Source: Streptomyces sp. NBRC 109706
GTDB taxonomy: Bacteria > Actinomycetota > Actinomycetes > Streptomycetales > Streptomycetaceae
Direction: 5' to 3'
DNA: 64,000 bases
Assembly: GCF_000974485.1 (NCBI RefSeq)
Contig: NZ_BBOM01000010.1
Span: 372,001-436,000, forward strand
A program made the translations under genes and the position numbers. Each line of letters starts with the position of its first letter. Position 1 is the first letter of the stretch. The notes beneath the pieces are model-generated. The model searched no databases. It was not told where the DNA came from and saw nothing but the letters and a program-made list of their open reading frames with translations. Below, one piece after another: positions 23,109 through 31,159 of this stretch.

Positions 23109-23851
23109 CCCACCGGGACCTGGCGTGGCAGGGCTGCTTCAACGCCCGCGATCTGGGCGGACTTCCCACCCTCGACGGCGGAACGACCCGCCGGGGCGCG
23201 GTGGTCAGGGCCGACCGGCTCGACCACCTCACCGACGCCGGCTGGGCGGCACTGCGCGCGCACGGGGTGCGAACCGTCGTGGACCTGCGCGAGGTTGACG
23301 AGACCGCGGAGGCCCCCGTGCCACCCGCCGGCGTCGAGCGGATGAGCGTCCCCCTGGACGACGCGGCCGACACGGCGTTCTGGCGACGCCTGCGCGAGCA
23401 GGGGCTCAGCAGCGGCACACCGCTGTACTTCGCGCCGTTCCTCCGGGCCAAGGCCGACCGCTGCGCCCGCGCGGTCACGGCCGTCGCCGAGGCGCCGCCG
23501 GGCGGAGTGGTGGTGCACTGCGCCTCCGGACGCGACCGCACTGGTCTGATCTCACTCCTGCTGCTCGCCCTGGTGGGCGCGCGCCCGGGCGATATCGCGG
23601 ACGACTACGGGCGGAGCGGGGAACGTCTGCCACCGCTCTTCGCCCAGCTGGGTCGGGAGGATGAGGCTCCGTTGATTCGCGCACTCCTCCGCGCCCGGGG
23701 CACCACCGCCCGCGCCGAGATCCTGGCCGTGCTGCGGGAGTTCGACGTCGCCGCGCTGCTGCGCGCCGCCGGGCTCACCGACCGGGCCCTGGCCGCGCTG
23801 CGCGCCCGGCTCACCGACCCGCCGCCGACCGAGGCGGCGCGCCGACGGTGA
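23105..23851 (+). CDS. Tyrosine-protein phosphatase (DSP/PTP-like)
   Basis: A 248-residue phosphatase of the bacterial tyrosine/lipid phosphatase type. The active-site loop HCASGRDRTG carries the nucleophile Cys139 and the phosphate-binding Arg. The N-terminus NARDLGGLPTLDGGTTRRG, a family signature, and VVDLREVDE, the usual position of the fold's second strand, support the call. The GTG at 23105 overlaps the MarR stop as GTGA, giving translational coupling. It may dephosphorylate protein tyrosine or inositol/lipid phosphates; the substrate is unknown. Confidence 0.88.
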   Translation: MTHRDLAWQGCFNARDLGGLPTLDGGTTRRGAVVRADRLDHLTDAGWAALRAHGVRTVVDLREVDETAEAPVPPAGVERMSVPLDDAADTAFWRRLREQGLSSGTPLYFAPFLRAKADRCARAVTAVAEAPPGGVVVHCASGRDRTGLISLLLLALVGARPGDIADDYGRSGERLPPLFAQLGREDEAPLIRALLRARGTTARAEILAVLREFDVAALLRAAGLTDRALAALRARLTDPPPTEAARRR

Positions 23852-23914
23852 ACCGGCGAGGTCCCCATGGCGGGACCCGTTCGGACCCCCGCTAGCGCGG
23901 AGTGCGATCCCCTT

Positions 23915-23929
23915 ACTACACAATGTAGT
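23915..23929. promoter_or_regulatory. Inverted repeat ACTACA-CAA-TGTAGT
   Basis: A perfect 6-bp dyad with 3-bp spacing, 72 bp upstream of the Nudix-like gene. It shares the ACTACA/TGTAGT core with the wrbA operator at 12528-12551 but with shorter spacing, so related regulators may bind both. Confidence 0.45.
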
Positions 23930-24000
23930 TGAGCCCGATACTGAGTCCGGTAGTCCAGCACGGCAAACGTCTGTCTCCCACGGAATCGGAGAGATCATCC

Positions 24001-24462
24001 ATGCCCCTGCACCATGAGCTGCCGATCCGCGTCAACGTTCTCTGCACCACGCGCACCCTGCGCGTTCTCATGATCCGGCGCCCCGACGGCGACGCCTGGG
24101 AGCTGCCGGGCGGGATGGTCCCGGCCGGCGCCTCGGTCGCGGAGACCGGCGTCGAGGTGCTGGCGGCCAGGACCGGGTACCGGAGGACGATCGACTCGGG
24201 GCTGTCCTTCAGCCTGGAGACGGACGAGCGGGGCGCGGTACGGGAGTTGAGCTATGTCCTGGACGGCGGGATCACGGAGGGCATCCCCACCGAGGCGATC
24301 GAGCTCAAGCCGGGGTGCCGGTGGGCACCCATGGCGGAGTTACGCAAGCTTGCCCCCGTCGTCCAGTACGCCATCATCGCCTCGGGCCGCTCGGCCGCGT
24401 TCCCGCTCCTCACCAACGGCGACTTCGCCGCGCGGGCGCCCAGCCGTCTCCGCACGGCCTGA
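24001..24462 (+). CDS. Nudix-fold protein with degenerate Nudix box
   Basis: A 153-residue Nudix-fold protein. The strand before the box (VLMIRRPDGDAWELPGGMV) is typical, but the box itself reads GGMVPAGASVAETGVEVLAA where an active enzyme has GE and REUXEE; the metal-binding glutamates are replaced by Ala-Ser and by Val-Glu-Val-Leu-Ala-Ala. Hydrolase activity is therefore doubtful and a binding or regulatory role more likely. Leu114 is encoded by TTA, suggesting bldA dependence. The gene stands alone behind a dyad resembling the wrbA operator. Confidence 0.78.
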   Translation: MPLHHELPIRVNVLCTTRTLRVLMIRRPDGDAWELPGGMVPAGASVAETGVEVLAARTGYRRTIDSGLSFSLETDERGAVRELSYVLDGGITEGIPTEAIELKPGCRWAPMAELRKLAPVVQYAIIASGRSAAFPLLTNGDFAARAPSRLRTA

Positions 24463-24487
24463 CCGACGGCCGGCGTCGGCAGCGGTG

Positions 24488-24529
24488 GGGGCGGGTGGTC
24501 CGGTGCCTGGGCATCGGACCACCCGCCCC
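24488..24529. terminator. Bidirectional hairpin terminator, 15-bp stem
   Basis: Arms 24488-24502 and 24515-24529 are exact complements around a 12-nt loop, between the convergent Nudix and lipase genes. Confidence 0.8.
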
Positions 24530-24558
24530 GAGGAGAGACAGCCGCGGCTCGGTCGGCG

Positions 24559-25347
24559 TCAGTCGTTGGCGTTGAGCACCGGGAAGTACCCGTTGGCGTG
24601 GCCCCGAGCGGTCGGGTGGTACGCCTCCCAGAGCGGCAGCGCCAGATCGTGCAGCCAGTTGTCGCCGGAGCACAGCTCATGTCCGTTGAAGGCGGCGGCC
24701 ACATTGCCGTAGGTGAACCCGTGCGCCGAGGCCCGCGCCGAGATCACGGAGTTCAGCAGATCGGCGGCCTGGTTGATGGCGGTGCGCTTGGTCTGGCTCA
24801 GGCCCAGGCACAGCCCGGTGGGCTGGGTGTAGAAGCGCGGGTACCCGAGCACCACGACATGGGCGTTGGGCGCCCTGGTCTTGATGGCGTTGTACACGGT
24901 GTTCAGCCGGGCCGGCAGGGTGTTGCTGACAAAGGTGCGAGCGGTCGCGATCCGGTTCAGGCAGGTGGCGTCGCTGCTCGTCACGCAGGTGGTCATCACG
25001 TCGGCGAAGCCGGCGTCGTTACCGCCGATGGTGATGGTCACCAGGCCGGTCGACGAGTTGAGCGCGTTGACCTGGGAGCCGGTCACATCGCTGGTCACGG
25101 CGCCCGAGCAGGCCTGGAAGGAGAAGGACGAGGGGTTGTTCGCCTGGGCCCAGAGGGACGGGTAGGCGTTGTTGCTGCGGTGACAGGTGGAGTCGATGTA
25201 GCTGCCCGCCCCGTTGCCCGAGGAGTACGAGTCTCCGAGGGCCACATAGGCGGGAGCCGCGGCCTGCGCCGGCCCCGCGCCGATCAGGCCGAGCACAATC
25301 CCGAAGATGAGCACGGCAACGGCGGACAGGCGTCTGGTCAGTCTCAC
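24559..25347 (-). CDS. Secreted SGNH/GDSL lipase-esterase
   Basis: A 262-residue secreted lipase like the streptomycete GDSL lipases. The signal peptide ends near AQAAAP (about residue 33). The four SGNH blocks are present: GDSYSSGNG (Ser), ACSGAVTSD (Gly), ITIGGNDAGF (Asn) and AYHPTARGH (Asp/His block; here the acid position before His is Tyr, as seen in some family members). Six cysteines, expected to pair in three disulfides, fit an extracellular enzyme. The GTG at 25347 is chosen because GGAGG sits seven bases upstream; an upstream ATG adds residues not expected in a signal peptide. Confidence 0.9.
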   Translation of the reverse strand: MRLTRRLSAVAVLIFGIVLGLIGAGPAQAAAPAYVALGDSYSSGNGAGSYIDSTCHRSNNAYPSLWAQANNPSSFSFQACSGAVTSDVTGSQVNALNSSTGLVTITIGGNDAGFADVMTTCVTSSDATCLNRIATARTFVSNTLPARLNTVYNAIKTRAPNAHVVVLGYPRFYTQPTGLCLGLSQTKRTAINQAADLLNSVISARASAHGFTYGNVAAAFNGHELCSGDNWLHDLALPLWEAYHPTARGHANGYFPVLNAND

Positions 25348-25937
25348 GGAACCTCCATGGGGGGTCGCTGTGGCACTGTTTGTACCAAGCAACGCGCGTT
25401 GATGGAAGTGCCCATGTCAATAGCCGGCAGTTTCTGGCGATCCGTTCACGCCACTGATCACTGCGCGTCGCGAACTGATCAACCAACGGTCTCCTACCGC
25501 CCGTTGCCCCCGACCGGGCACGCTCGCCGGCATGGGCGAGCGACGCGGGGCGGGTCCGGGGGAGGCGGCGGCGGTCGGGGACCGGCGCGTGTTCCGGCAG
25601 AAGAGTGAACCGGGCGCCGGCGTCGGTCGGCAGCCGCGTCGTCCACCGGGCCGCAACACCGCCACGCCAAGGGCGACATCCGCGGACACACCAGCCGGAG
25701 AAGGCGTTCCCCCACCCCGAAATAAAGGGCTTCCGTCGCCTCGCACGCTACTTTTTGCGATGACTCGCGAATGCCCGGCGAAAGCCCGGGAACCACCCGC
25801 GAACGACTTACCCACGACTTGCCGACGACTTGCCAAAACACCGTCACCGAACGCCGTGGCCAGGAGGTACCGGCTGGATAACCTTCGCGCACGGCGGTGC
25901 GGACCTCGGACAACCGCCCCCGCCCACCCACGGGGAA
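25348..25937. other. 590-bp intergenic region upstream of BCCT gene
   Basis: No gene is visible. Open frames here have poor codon usage and no domain-like sequence. The noteworthy element is a triple 11-bp tandem repeat at 25803-25835. AT-richer patches near 25720-25765 (AAATAAAGGG, CTACTTTTTGCG) could hold the BCCT or lipase promoter. The unusually long leader leaves room for an RNA element that I cannot identify. Confidence 0.5.
25803..25835 (+). repeat. Three phased 11-bp repeats, heptamer ACGACTT
   Basis: ACGACTT occurs three times in succession with exactly 4 bp between copies (25803, 25814, 25825). Heptamers at 11-bp spacing are the binding layout of OmpR/SARP winged-helix activators. 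The array lies 103 bp upstream of the osmolyte transporter start. Confidence 0.6.
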
Positions 25938-27755
25938 ATGACCAAGAAAGACAGGCGGAATCGCGTGCCAGGCGACCAGAACCCACCGACGTCGGAAGAG
26001 CCCGTACGGGCGGCTTTCCAAAAGCCACGAACGGATTCCGTGGTGTTCGGCGTATCCGCCGCCGCGACTCTTGCCTTTGTCATCTGGGGAGCCGTCGCCA
26101 CGGACTCGCTGTCCGACGTCTCAAGTGATCTGCTGAACCGCATCATCAAGAACGCGGGCTGGGGATTCGTCCTCGCCGCGTCCGGTTTCGTGGTGTTCGC
26201 GCTGTGGCTGGCGATCAGCCGCTACGGCCGGATCACCCTGGGCAAGGAGGGCGAGTCCCCCGAGTTCAGAACCGTTTCCTGGGTGGCGATGATGTTCAGC
26301 GCCGGCATGGGCATCGGGCTGATGTTCTGGGGCGTGGCGGAGCCGCTCGCCCACTACACCGCCGCTCCCCCCGGAACGTCGCCCGACGATTCGGGCGAGG
26401 CCATGGCCACCGCCATGGCGACCACGCTCTTCCACTGGACCCTGCATCCCTGGGCGATCTATGCCGTCGTCGGCATGGCCATCGCGTACAGCGCCTACCG
26501 GCGCGGACGCCGACAGACCATCAGCGCCGTCTTCACCCCGCTGATCGGCGCCCGGCGCGCCAACAGCGGCGCCGGCAAGGTCATCGACATCCTGGCCATC
26601 GTCGCCACCCTCTTCGGCTCGGCCGCCTCGCTGGGCCTCGGCGCCCTCCAGATCGGCAGCGGCATGGAGGAACTGGACTGGATGGAGAACGTCGGCAACG
26701 GTCTGCTGGTGGCGATCATCGCCTTCCTGACCGCGGCGTTCGTGCTCTCCGCCGTCTCCGGTGTGGCCAAGGGCATCCAGTGGCTCTCCAACATCAACAT
26801 GGTGCTGGCCGCCGTGCTGGCGCTGTTCGTCTTCGTCGCCGGGCCTACCGTGCTGATCCTCGATCTGATCCCCACCTCGGTCGGCTCGTTCGTCGACCAG
26901 CTGCCCCGGATGGCGGCGCGCACCGATGTCAGCGGCGGCGAGGACGTGGCCGGTTGGCTCTCCGGTTGGACGGTCTTCTACTGGGCGTGGTGGATCTCCT
27001 GGACGCCCTTCGTCGGCATGTTCATCGCCCGGATCAGCCGGGGCCGCACCATCCGGCAGTTCGTCGGCGGGGTGATTCTGGTGCCCAGCGCGGTCAGTCT
27101 GGTCTGGTTCGTCATCTTCGGCGGCACCGGGATGCGGGAACAGGAGAAGGGCGTCGACATCGCCGGCGAGTCGACCACCGAGGGGCAGCTGTTCTCGGTG
27201 CTGGCGGAGTATCCGCTCGTCACCCTGACGTCGTTGCTGGTGATGGTCCTGGTGGGCATCTTCTTCGTCTCGGGCGCCGACGCGGCCTCCGTCGTGATGG
27301 GCACCCTGTCGCAGAACGGCTCGCAGGAGCCGCACCGGCTGGTGGTGATCTTCTGGGGCGCGCTCACCGGCGCGGTGGCCGCGATCATGCTGCTGGTCGG
27401 CAGCGGCGAGGGGGATTCGGGCTCCGAGGAGAATCCGGCGCTCGAAGGGCTGCAGAACCTGACGATTCTGGCGGCCGTTCCCTTCACCCTGGTGATGGTC
27501 GGGCTCTGCTTCGCGTTCATGCGCGATCTGCGGCGGGACTCGCTGGTGCTGCGCGAGCGCAAGGGCGAGGAGGTCGTCGAGATGGCCGTGATCGCCGGCA
27601 GCGAGAAGTACGCGGGCGACTTCGAGATCAGGATCGGCCCGGGCACGGCCGACCTCCCCGGCGCCCCGTCGAAGGACCGGCGGACCTCGGGGTCCGGTGG
27701 CACGGGGCCGGGTGACGCCGGATCGGGCGGCGGCGCGGGCCGCGACGCGGGCTGA
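25938..27755 (+). CDS. BCCT-family betaine/carnitine/choline transporter
   Basis: A 605-residue secondary transporter with 12 predicted membrane segments. Family signatures are clear: MMFSAGMGIGLMFWGVAEPL, the TLFHWTLHPWAIY stretch of the substrate site, and YWAWWISWTPFVGMFIARIS, the tryptophan box. It should import glycine betaine or a related osmolyte with Na+ or H+. I start at the ATG at 25938 (MTKKDRRNR) behind GGGGAA. A glycine-rich hydrophilic C-terminal tail of about 50 residues may be the osmosensing or regulatory end as in other BCCTs. The three phased repeats upstream suggest activator control. Confidence 0.92.
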   Translation: MTKKDRRNRVPGDQNPPTSEEPVRAAFQKPRTDSVVFGVSAAATLAFVIWGAVATDSLSDVSSDLLNRIIKNAGWGFVLAASGFVVFALWLAISRYGRITLGKEGESPEFRTVSWVAMMFSAGMGIGLMFWGVAEPLAHYTAAPPGTSPDDSGEAMATAMATTLFHWTLHPWAIYAVVGMAIAYSAYRRGRRQTISAVFTPLIGARRANSGAGKVIDILAIVATLFGSAASLGLGALQIGSGMEELDWMENVGNGLLVAIIAFLTAAFVLSAVSGVAKGIQWLSNINMVLAAVLALFVFVAGPTVLILDLIPTSVGSFVDQLPRMAARTDVSGGEDVAGWLSGWTVFYWAWWISWTPFVGMFIARISRGRTIRQFVGGVILVPSAVSLVWFVIFGGTGMREQEKGVDIAGESTTEGQLFSVLAEYPLVTLTSLLVMVLVGIFFVSGADAASVVMGTLSQNGSQEPHRLVVIFWGALTGAVAAIMLLVGSGEGDSGSEENPALEGLQNLTILAAVPFTLVMVGLCFAFMRDLRRDSLVLRERKGEEVVEMAVIAGSEKYAGDFEIRIGPGTADLPGAPSKDRRTSGSGGTGPGDAGSGGGAGRDAG

Positions 27756-27800
27756 TCCCCGCGGCGCGGCCACGCGCCGGACCGGCCCCGGCACCCCGGG

Positions 27801-27824
27801 CCGTGCGGCCGCGCGGCCGCACGG
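27801..27824. terminator. 24-bp perfect palindrome, bidirectional terminator
   Basis: The arms 27801-27812 (CCGTGCGGCCGC) and 27813-27824 are exact reverse complements with no spacer. It lies between the convergent BCCT and flavoprotein genes. Confidence 0.6.
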
Positions 27825-27840
27825 CGGATCGGGGCCGAGG

Positions 27841-29493
27841 TCAGAGCGCCTGGGCGGCGGCGCGGCCGGCGGCCCGGCCGGAGAAGATGCAGCCGCCGAG
27901 GAAGGTGCCCTCCAGGGAGCGGTAGCCGTGCATGCCCCCGCCGCCGAAGCCGGCCGCCTCGCCCGCCGCGTACACCCCGGGCAGCGGTTCGCCGCCCTCG
28001 GTGAGCACCCGGCCGGAGAGGTCGGTCTCCAGACCGCCCAACGTCTTCCGGGTGAGCAGGTGCAGCCGCACCGCGATCAGCGGCCCGGCCTTGGGGTCCA
28101 GCAGGCGGTGCGGGGTGGCGATCCGGATCAGCCGGTCGCCGAGATAGCCACGGGCCCCGCGCAGCGCGGTGATCTGCAGGTCCTTGGTGAACCTGTTGCC
28201 GATCTCGCGGTCGCGGGCCTCGATCTGGCGGCGCAGCGCCGGCTCCTCGATCAGTTTCTCGCCGGCGACCGCGTTCATCCCCCTGACCAGGGCGCCGAGT
28301 TCGTGCTCCACGACGAAGTCGGCGCCGCGGTCGAGGAACGCCCGCACGGGCGCCGGCGCCCCGGAGCGGGCGCGGCCCAGGACCTGGCGCACGCTCTTGC
28401 CGGTGAGGTCCGGGTTCTGTTCGGACCCGGAGAGCGCGAACTCCTTCTCGACGATCTTTTGGGTGAGCACGAACCAGGTGTGGTCGTGTCCGGTGCGGCG
28501 GATGTGCTCCAGGGTGCCCAGGGTGTCGAACCCGGGGAAGAGCGGCACCGGGAGGCGCTGGCCGGTGGCGTCCAGCCAGAGCGAGGAGGGGCCGGGGAGG
28601 ATGCGGATGCCGTGTCGGGCCCAGATCGGGTCCCAGTTGGTGATGCCCTCGGTGTAGTGCCACATCCGGTCGCGGTTGATCAGTCGGGCCCCGGCGCGTT
28701 CGGCGACGCCCAGCATCCGGCCGTCTACATGGGCGGGCACCCCGCTGAGCATGTGCTCCGGCGGCGGGCCGAGCCGCTGCGGCCAGGCGGCGCGCACCAG
28801 TTCCGGGTTGCCGCCGATGCCGCCCGAGGTGACGATGACCGCCTGGGCGCGCAGTTCGAACGCGCCGACCACCTCCCGGTTGCTGGCCACGCCCCGGCGG
28901 GCGGTGTCGTCGGCCAGGACTTCGCCGGTGACCGTGTCCACGGTGCCCTCGCCGCGCGCCAGTCCGCTGACCCGATGGCGGAACCGCAGGTCGACGAGGC
29001 CGCGTTCGACGGCCTGCCGCACCCGGCGTTCGAACGGGGCGACCACGCCCGGCCCGGTGCCCCAGGTGACATGGAAGCGCGGCACCGAGTTGCCGTGCCC
29101 GACCGCGTCATAGCCGCCGCGCTCCGCCCAGCCGACGGCGGGAAAGAACCTGACGCCCTGGGCGCGCAGCCAGGAGCGCTTCTCGCCGGCCGCGAAGTCG
29201 ACATAGGCCTCGGCCCAGCGGCGGGGCCAGTGGTCCTCGCGACGGTCGAAGCCGGCCGTGCCCAGCCAGTCCTGCCAGGCCAACTCGTGGCTGTCGCGCA
29301 CCCGCAGCCGACGCTGCTCGGGAGAGTTCACCAGGAAGAGGCCGCCGAAGGACCAGTGCGCCTGGCCGCCCAACGACGCCTCGGGTTCCTGGTCGAGCAC
29401 GATGACCTTGCGGCCGGCGTCGGCCACCTCGGCGGCGGCCACGAGGCCGGCCAGCCCGGCACCGATCACGATCACGTCGGCGTCATATGCCAT
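27841..29493 (-). CDS. FAD-binding dehydrogenase (fumarate reductase/KSTD type)
   Basis: A 550-residue flavoprotein. The N-terminal dinucleotide fold VIVIGAGLAGLVAAAEVADAG binds FAD, SLGGQAHWSFGGLF is the family's second flavin contact, and the C-terminal GVYAAGEAAGFGGGGMHGYRS stretch closes the flavin site. The length and pattern match the succinate dehydrogenase/fumarate reductase flavoprotein-like 'FAD-binding dehydrogenase' group that includes 3-ketosteroid dehydrogenases. It probably desaturates a C-C bond next to a carbonyl. I use the ATG at 29493 (MAYDADVIV). It is monocistronic, so the substrate cannot be inferred. Confidence 0.88.
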   Translation of the reverse strand: MAYDADVIVIGAGLAGLVAAAEVADAGRKVIVLDQEPEASLGGQAHWSFGGLFLVNSPEQRRLRVRDSHELAWQDWLGTAGFDRREDHWPRRWAEAYVDFAAGEKRSWLRAQGVRFFPAVGWAERGGYDAVGHGNSVPRFHVTWGTGPGVVAPFERRVRQAVERGLVDLRFRHRVSGLARGEGTVDTVTGEVLADDTARRGVASNREVVGAFELRAQAVIVTSGGIGGNPELVRAAWPQRLGPPPEHMLSGVPAHVDGRMLGVAERAGARLINRDRMWHYTEGITNWDPIWARHGIRILPGPSSLWLDATGQRLPVPLFPGFDTLGTLEHIRRTGHDHTWFVLTQKIVEKEFALSGSEQNPDLTGKSVRQVLGRARSGAPAPVRAFLDRGADFVVEHELGALVRGMNAVAGEKLIEEPALRRQIEARDREIGNRFTKDLQITALRGARGYLGDRLIRIATPHRLLDPKAGPLIAVRLHLLTRKTLGGLETDLSGRVLTEGGEPLPGVYAAGEAAGFGGGGMHGYRSLEGTFLGGCIFSGRAAGRAAAQAL

Positions 29494-29627
29494 CCCCACG
29501 GTCCTCCCAGTCGGTAGACAGCGATCCTCGGTGGGCCGGGACGCCTCGTCAACCGCGATCACACGCTCACCGCCGGGCCGGCCGGGATCGCCCGGGAGCG
29601 GTGGGGGCGCGCCCTAGGCTCGGCGGC

Positions 29628-30017
29628 ATGATCGGACGAGCGCGCGACACGGTGCGTGGATGGTTCTCGCCGCAGCGGCTGCGGGAGGAGGGGCGCACCC
29701 CGGACTTTCGGTTCTCGCTTGCCAATGAGCGAACCTTTTTGGCCTGGTTGCGCACCGCGCTCGCCCTGCTTGCGGGTGGGATCGCTGTGCAGCAGTTCCT
29801 GACCGAGATCCCCCATGGCTTCCGCACCGTGGTGGCGCTGCTGTTGCTGGCGGGTGGCGCGCTGTGCGCGGTGCGGGGGGTGAACCACTGGGTGCGGACG
29901 GAGCGGGCGATAAGGCGCGGTGACGATCTTCCGTTGAGCCGCTTCCCGGCGTTTCTCGCCCTCGGTACGGTGCTCACCGCCCTGCTGGTGATCGGGGCCC
30001 TGCTGTGGCCGAGGTAG
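29628..30017 (+). CDS. DUF202 (YidH-like) membrane protein
   Basis: A 129-residue inner-membrane protein with three membrane helices. The DUF202 signature DFRFSLANERTFLAWLRTALAL occupies residues 26-47. The start at 29628 is chosen at the family's N-terminus. Its stop overlaps the start of a second DUF202 gene; such YidH/YidG-like pairs are common. Function is unknown. Confidence 0.88.
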   Translation: MIGRARDTVRGWFSPQRLREEGRTPDFRFSLANERTFLAWLRTALALLAGGIAVQQFLTEIPHGFRTVVALLLLAGGALCAVRGVNHWVRTERAIRRGDDLPLSRFPAFLALGTVLTALLVIGALLWPR

Positions 30018-30343
30018 GCCGGGCCGGGGCGCCGGCGGCGGACGGGCAGGAGGAGCGGACCAGGATGGCCTGGCGACGGACCACGCTGGCCTTCGTGTTG
30101 ACGCTGGCGCTGGCCGGGCGCGGTCTGCTGACGGCGGACGGCGGACTGCTCGTCGGCGGGGTGACGGTGTCCGTCGGCGCCCTGGTGTGGGCGGCGTTCC
30201 TGGCGTTGGCGCAGCGCCGGATGGTGACGTTGGCGCGGGGCGAGGGCGCCCGGGTGGGGTCGCGCACCGTGCTGCTGGCGGCTGCCTCGGTGGTGGTACT
30301 GGCGTCGCTGGCCGCGCTGTTGACGCTGGCGTCGGCCGGCTGA
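30005..30343 (+). CDS. Second DUF202 (YidG-like) membrane protein
   Basis: A 112-residue protein with three membrane helices and the short DUF202 motif RTRMAWRRTTLAFVLT near residue 20. The GTG at 30005 lies inside the end of the preceding DUF202 gene (13-base overlap), so the pair is translationally coupled and the products probably form a hetero-oligomer in the membrane. Function is unknown. Confidence 0.85.
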   Translation: MAEVGRAGAPAADGQEERTRMAWRRTTLAFVLTLALAGRGLLTADGGLLVGGVTVSVGALVWAAFLALAQRRMVTLARGEGARVGSRTVLLAAASVVVLASLAALLTLASAG

Positions 30344-30363
30344 CGGGCCGGTCGCCCGCGTGC

Positions 30364-30375
30364 TACTCGCGAGTA
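30364..30375. promoter_or_regulatory. 12-bp palindrome TACTCGCGAGTA before maoC-like gene
   Basis: A perfect palindrome ending ten bases before the ATG at 30386. TACTnnnnAGTA is the shape of TetR-type operators found on acyl-CoA metabolism genes in actinomycetes. So close to the start, bound protein would block transcription. Confidence 0.5.
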
Positions 30376-30385
30376 TCCTGGGCGC

Positions 30386-30847
30386 ATGGCTGAACCACGG
30401 ATCTTCGCCTCCCCCGACGAGTTGGCCGACGCGGTGGGCGCGCGCCTCGGCGTGAGCGACTGGCTGCTGATCGATCAGGAACGGATCGATCAGTTCGCCG
30501 ACGCCACCGGTGATCACCAATGGATTCACACCGATCCTGAGCGCGCGGCGACCGGTCCCTTTCAGGGCACGATCGCTCATGGCTATCTGACTTTGGCCCT
30601 GTTGCCCCGGCTGACCCCCGAGGTGCTGCGGGTGGAGGGGGCGCGGTTGGCCGTGAACTACGGGCTGAACCGGGTCCGGTTCCCCGCCCCCGTGCCGGTG
30701 GGCTCCCGGGTGCGGGCCACCGCCTCCGTGCTGGACGCCCAGGCCGTCACGGGCGGCTGGCAGTTGACGCTCGCGGTGACGGTGGAGCGGGAGGGCGGGG
30801 AGAAGCCGGTCTGCGTCGCTGAGACCGTCACCCGTTATCTGGTCTGA
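30386..30847 (+). CDS. MaoC-like enoyl-CoA hydratase
   Basis: A 153-residue single hot-dog protein of the R-specific enoyl-CoA hydratase (MaoC/PhaJ) family, which adds water across trans-2-enoyl-CoA. The hydratase-2 motif is intact: FADATGDHQWIHTDPERA with the catalytic Asp and His, followed by GTIAHGYLTLALLP. Close relatives in actinomycetes include the NodN-like dehydratases. It stands alone with its own palindromic operator. Acyl chain preference is unknown. Confidence 0.9.
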   Translation: MAEPRIFASPDELADAVGARLGVSDWLLIDQERIDQFADATGDHQWIHTDPERAATGPFQGTIAHGYLTLALLPRLTPEVLRVEGARLAVNYGLNRVRFPAPVPVGSRVRATASVLDAQAVTGGWQLTLAVTVEREGGEKPVCVAETVTRYLV

Positions 30848-31159
30848 GCCCCCGCCGCGTCCGCCGCCCTCGTGGGGGGCCCGAAGGGACGGTGGCCCCG
30901 GGCCGGGGAACGGAGTTGGCCGCCGGCGCCGCGGGGTTCGAGCCGCCGGCTCGGGGGTGCCGGGGCGGCGGGAAGACGGCGGCGTAGATGTTCGGATCGT
31001 TCATGCCCTCACGGTCAACGACGCTGACCCCGCACGCCACTTGCGTGTGACCGAATGCCAGAAAAGCAACTCGATAGTGTGATCGGGAGGCAGGCGCCCC
31101 GCGTCGTGTGCCTCCGTGCGCCCTGGCGACTCGCGCCCCCACCGTGAGACCACTGAGGC
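30848..31159. other. 312-bp intergenic region before NsdA-like gene
   Basis: No gene is seen. The first 110 bp are G+C rich. From about 31010 the sequence is AT-richer and probably carries the promoter of the NsdA-like gene (a GATAGT at about 31073 could be a -10), without a convincing -35. Confidence 0.4.

Noticed and set aside
23860..23877. GGTCCC/GGGACC hairpin after the phosphatase gene
   Set aside because: Only six pairs and no T-run; too weak to call a terminator with confidence.
25803..25835. Short tandem repeats as a CRISPR-like array
   Set aside because: Units are 11 bp with 4-bp gaps, much too short for repeats and spacers, and no cas gene is present. They fit an activator binding array.
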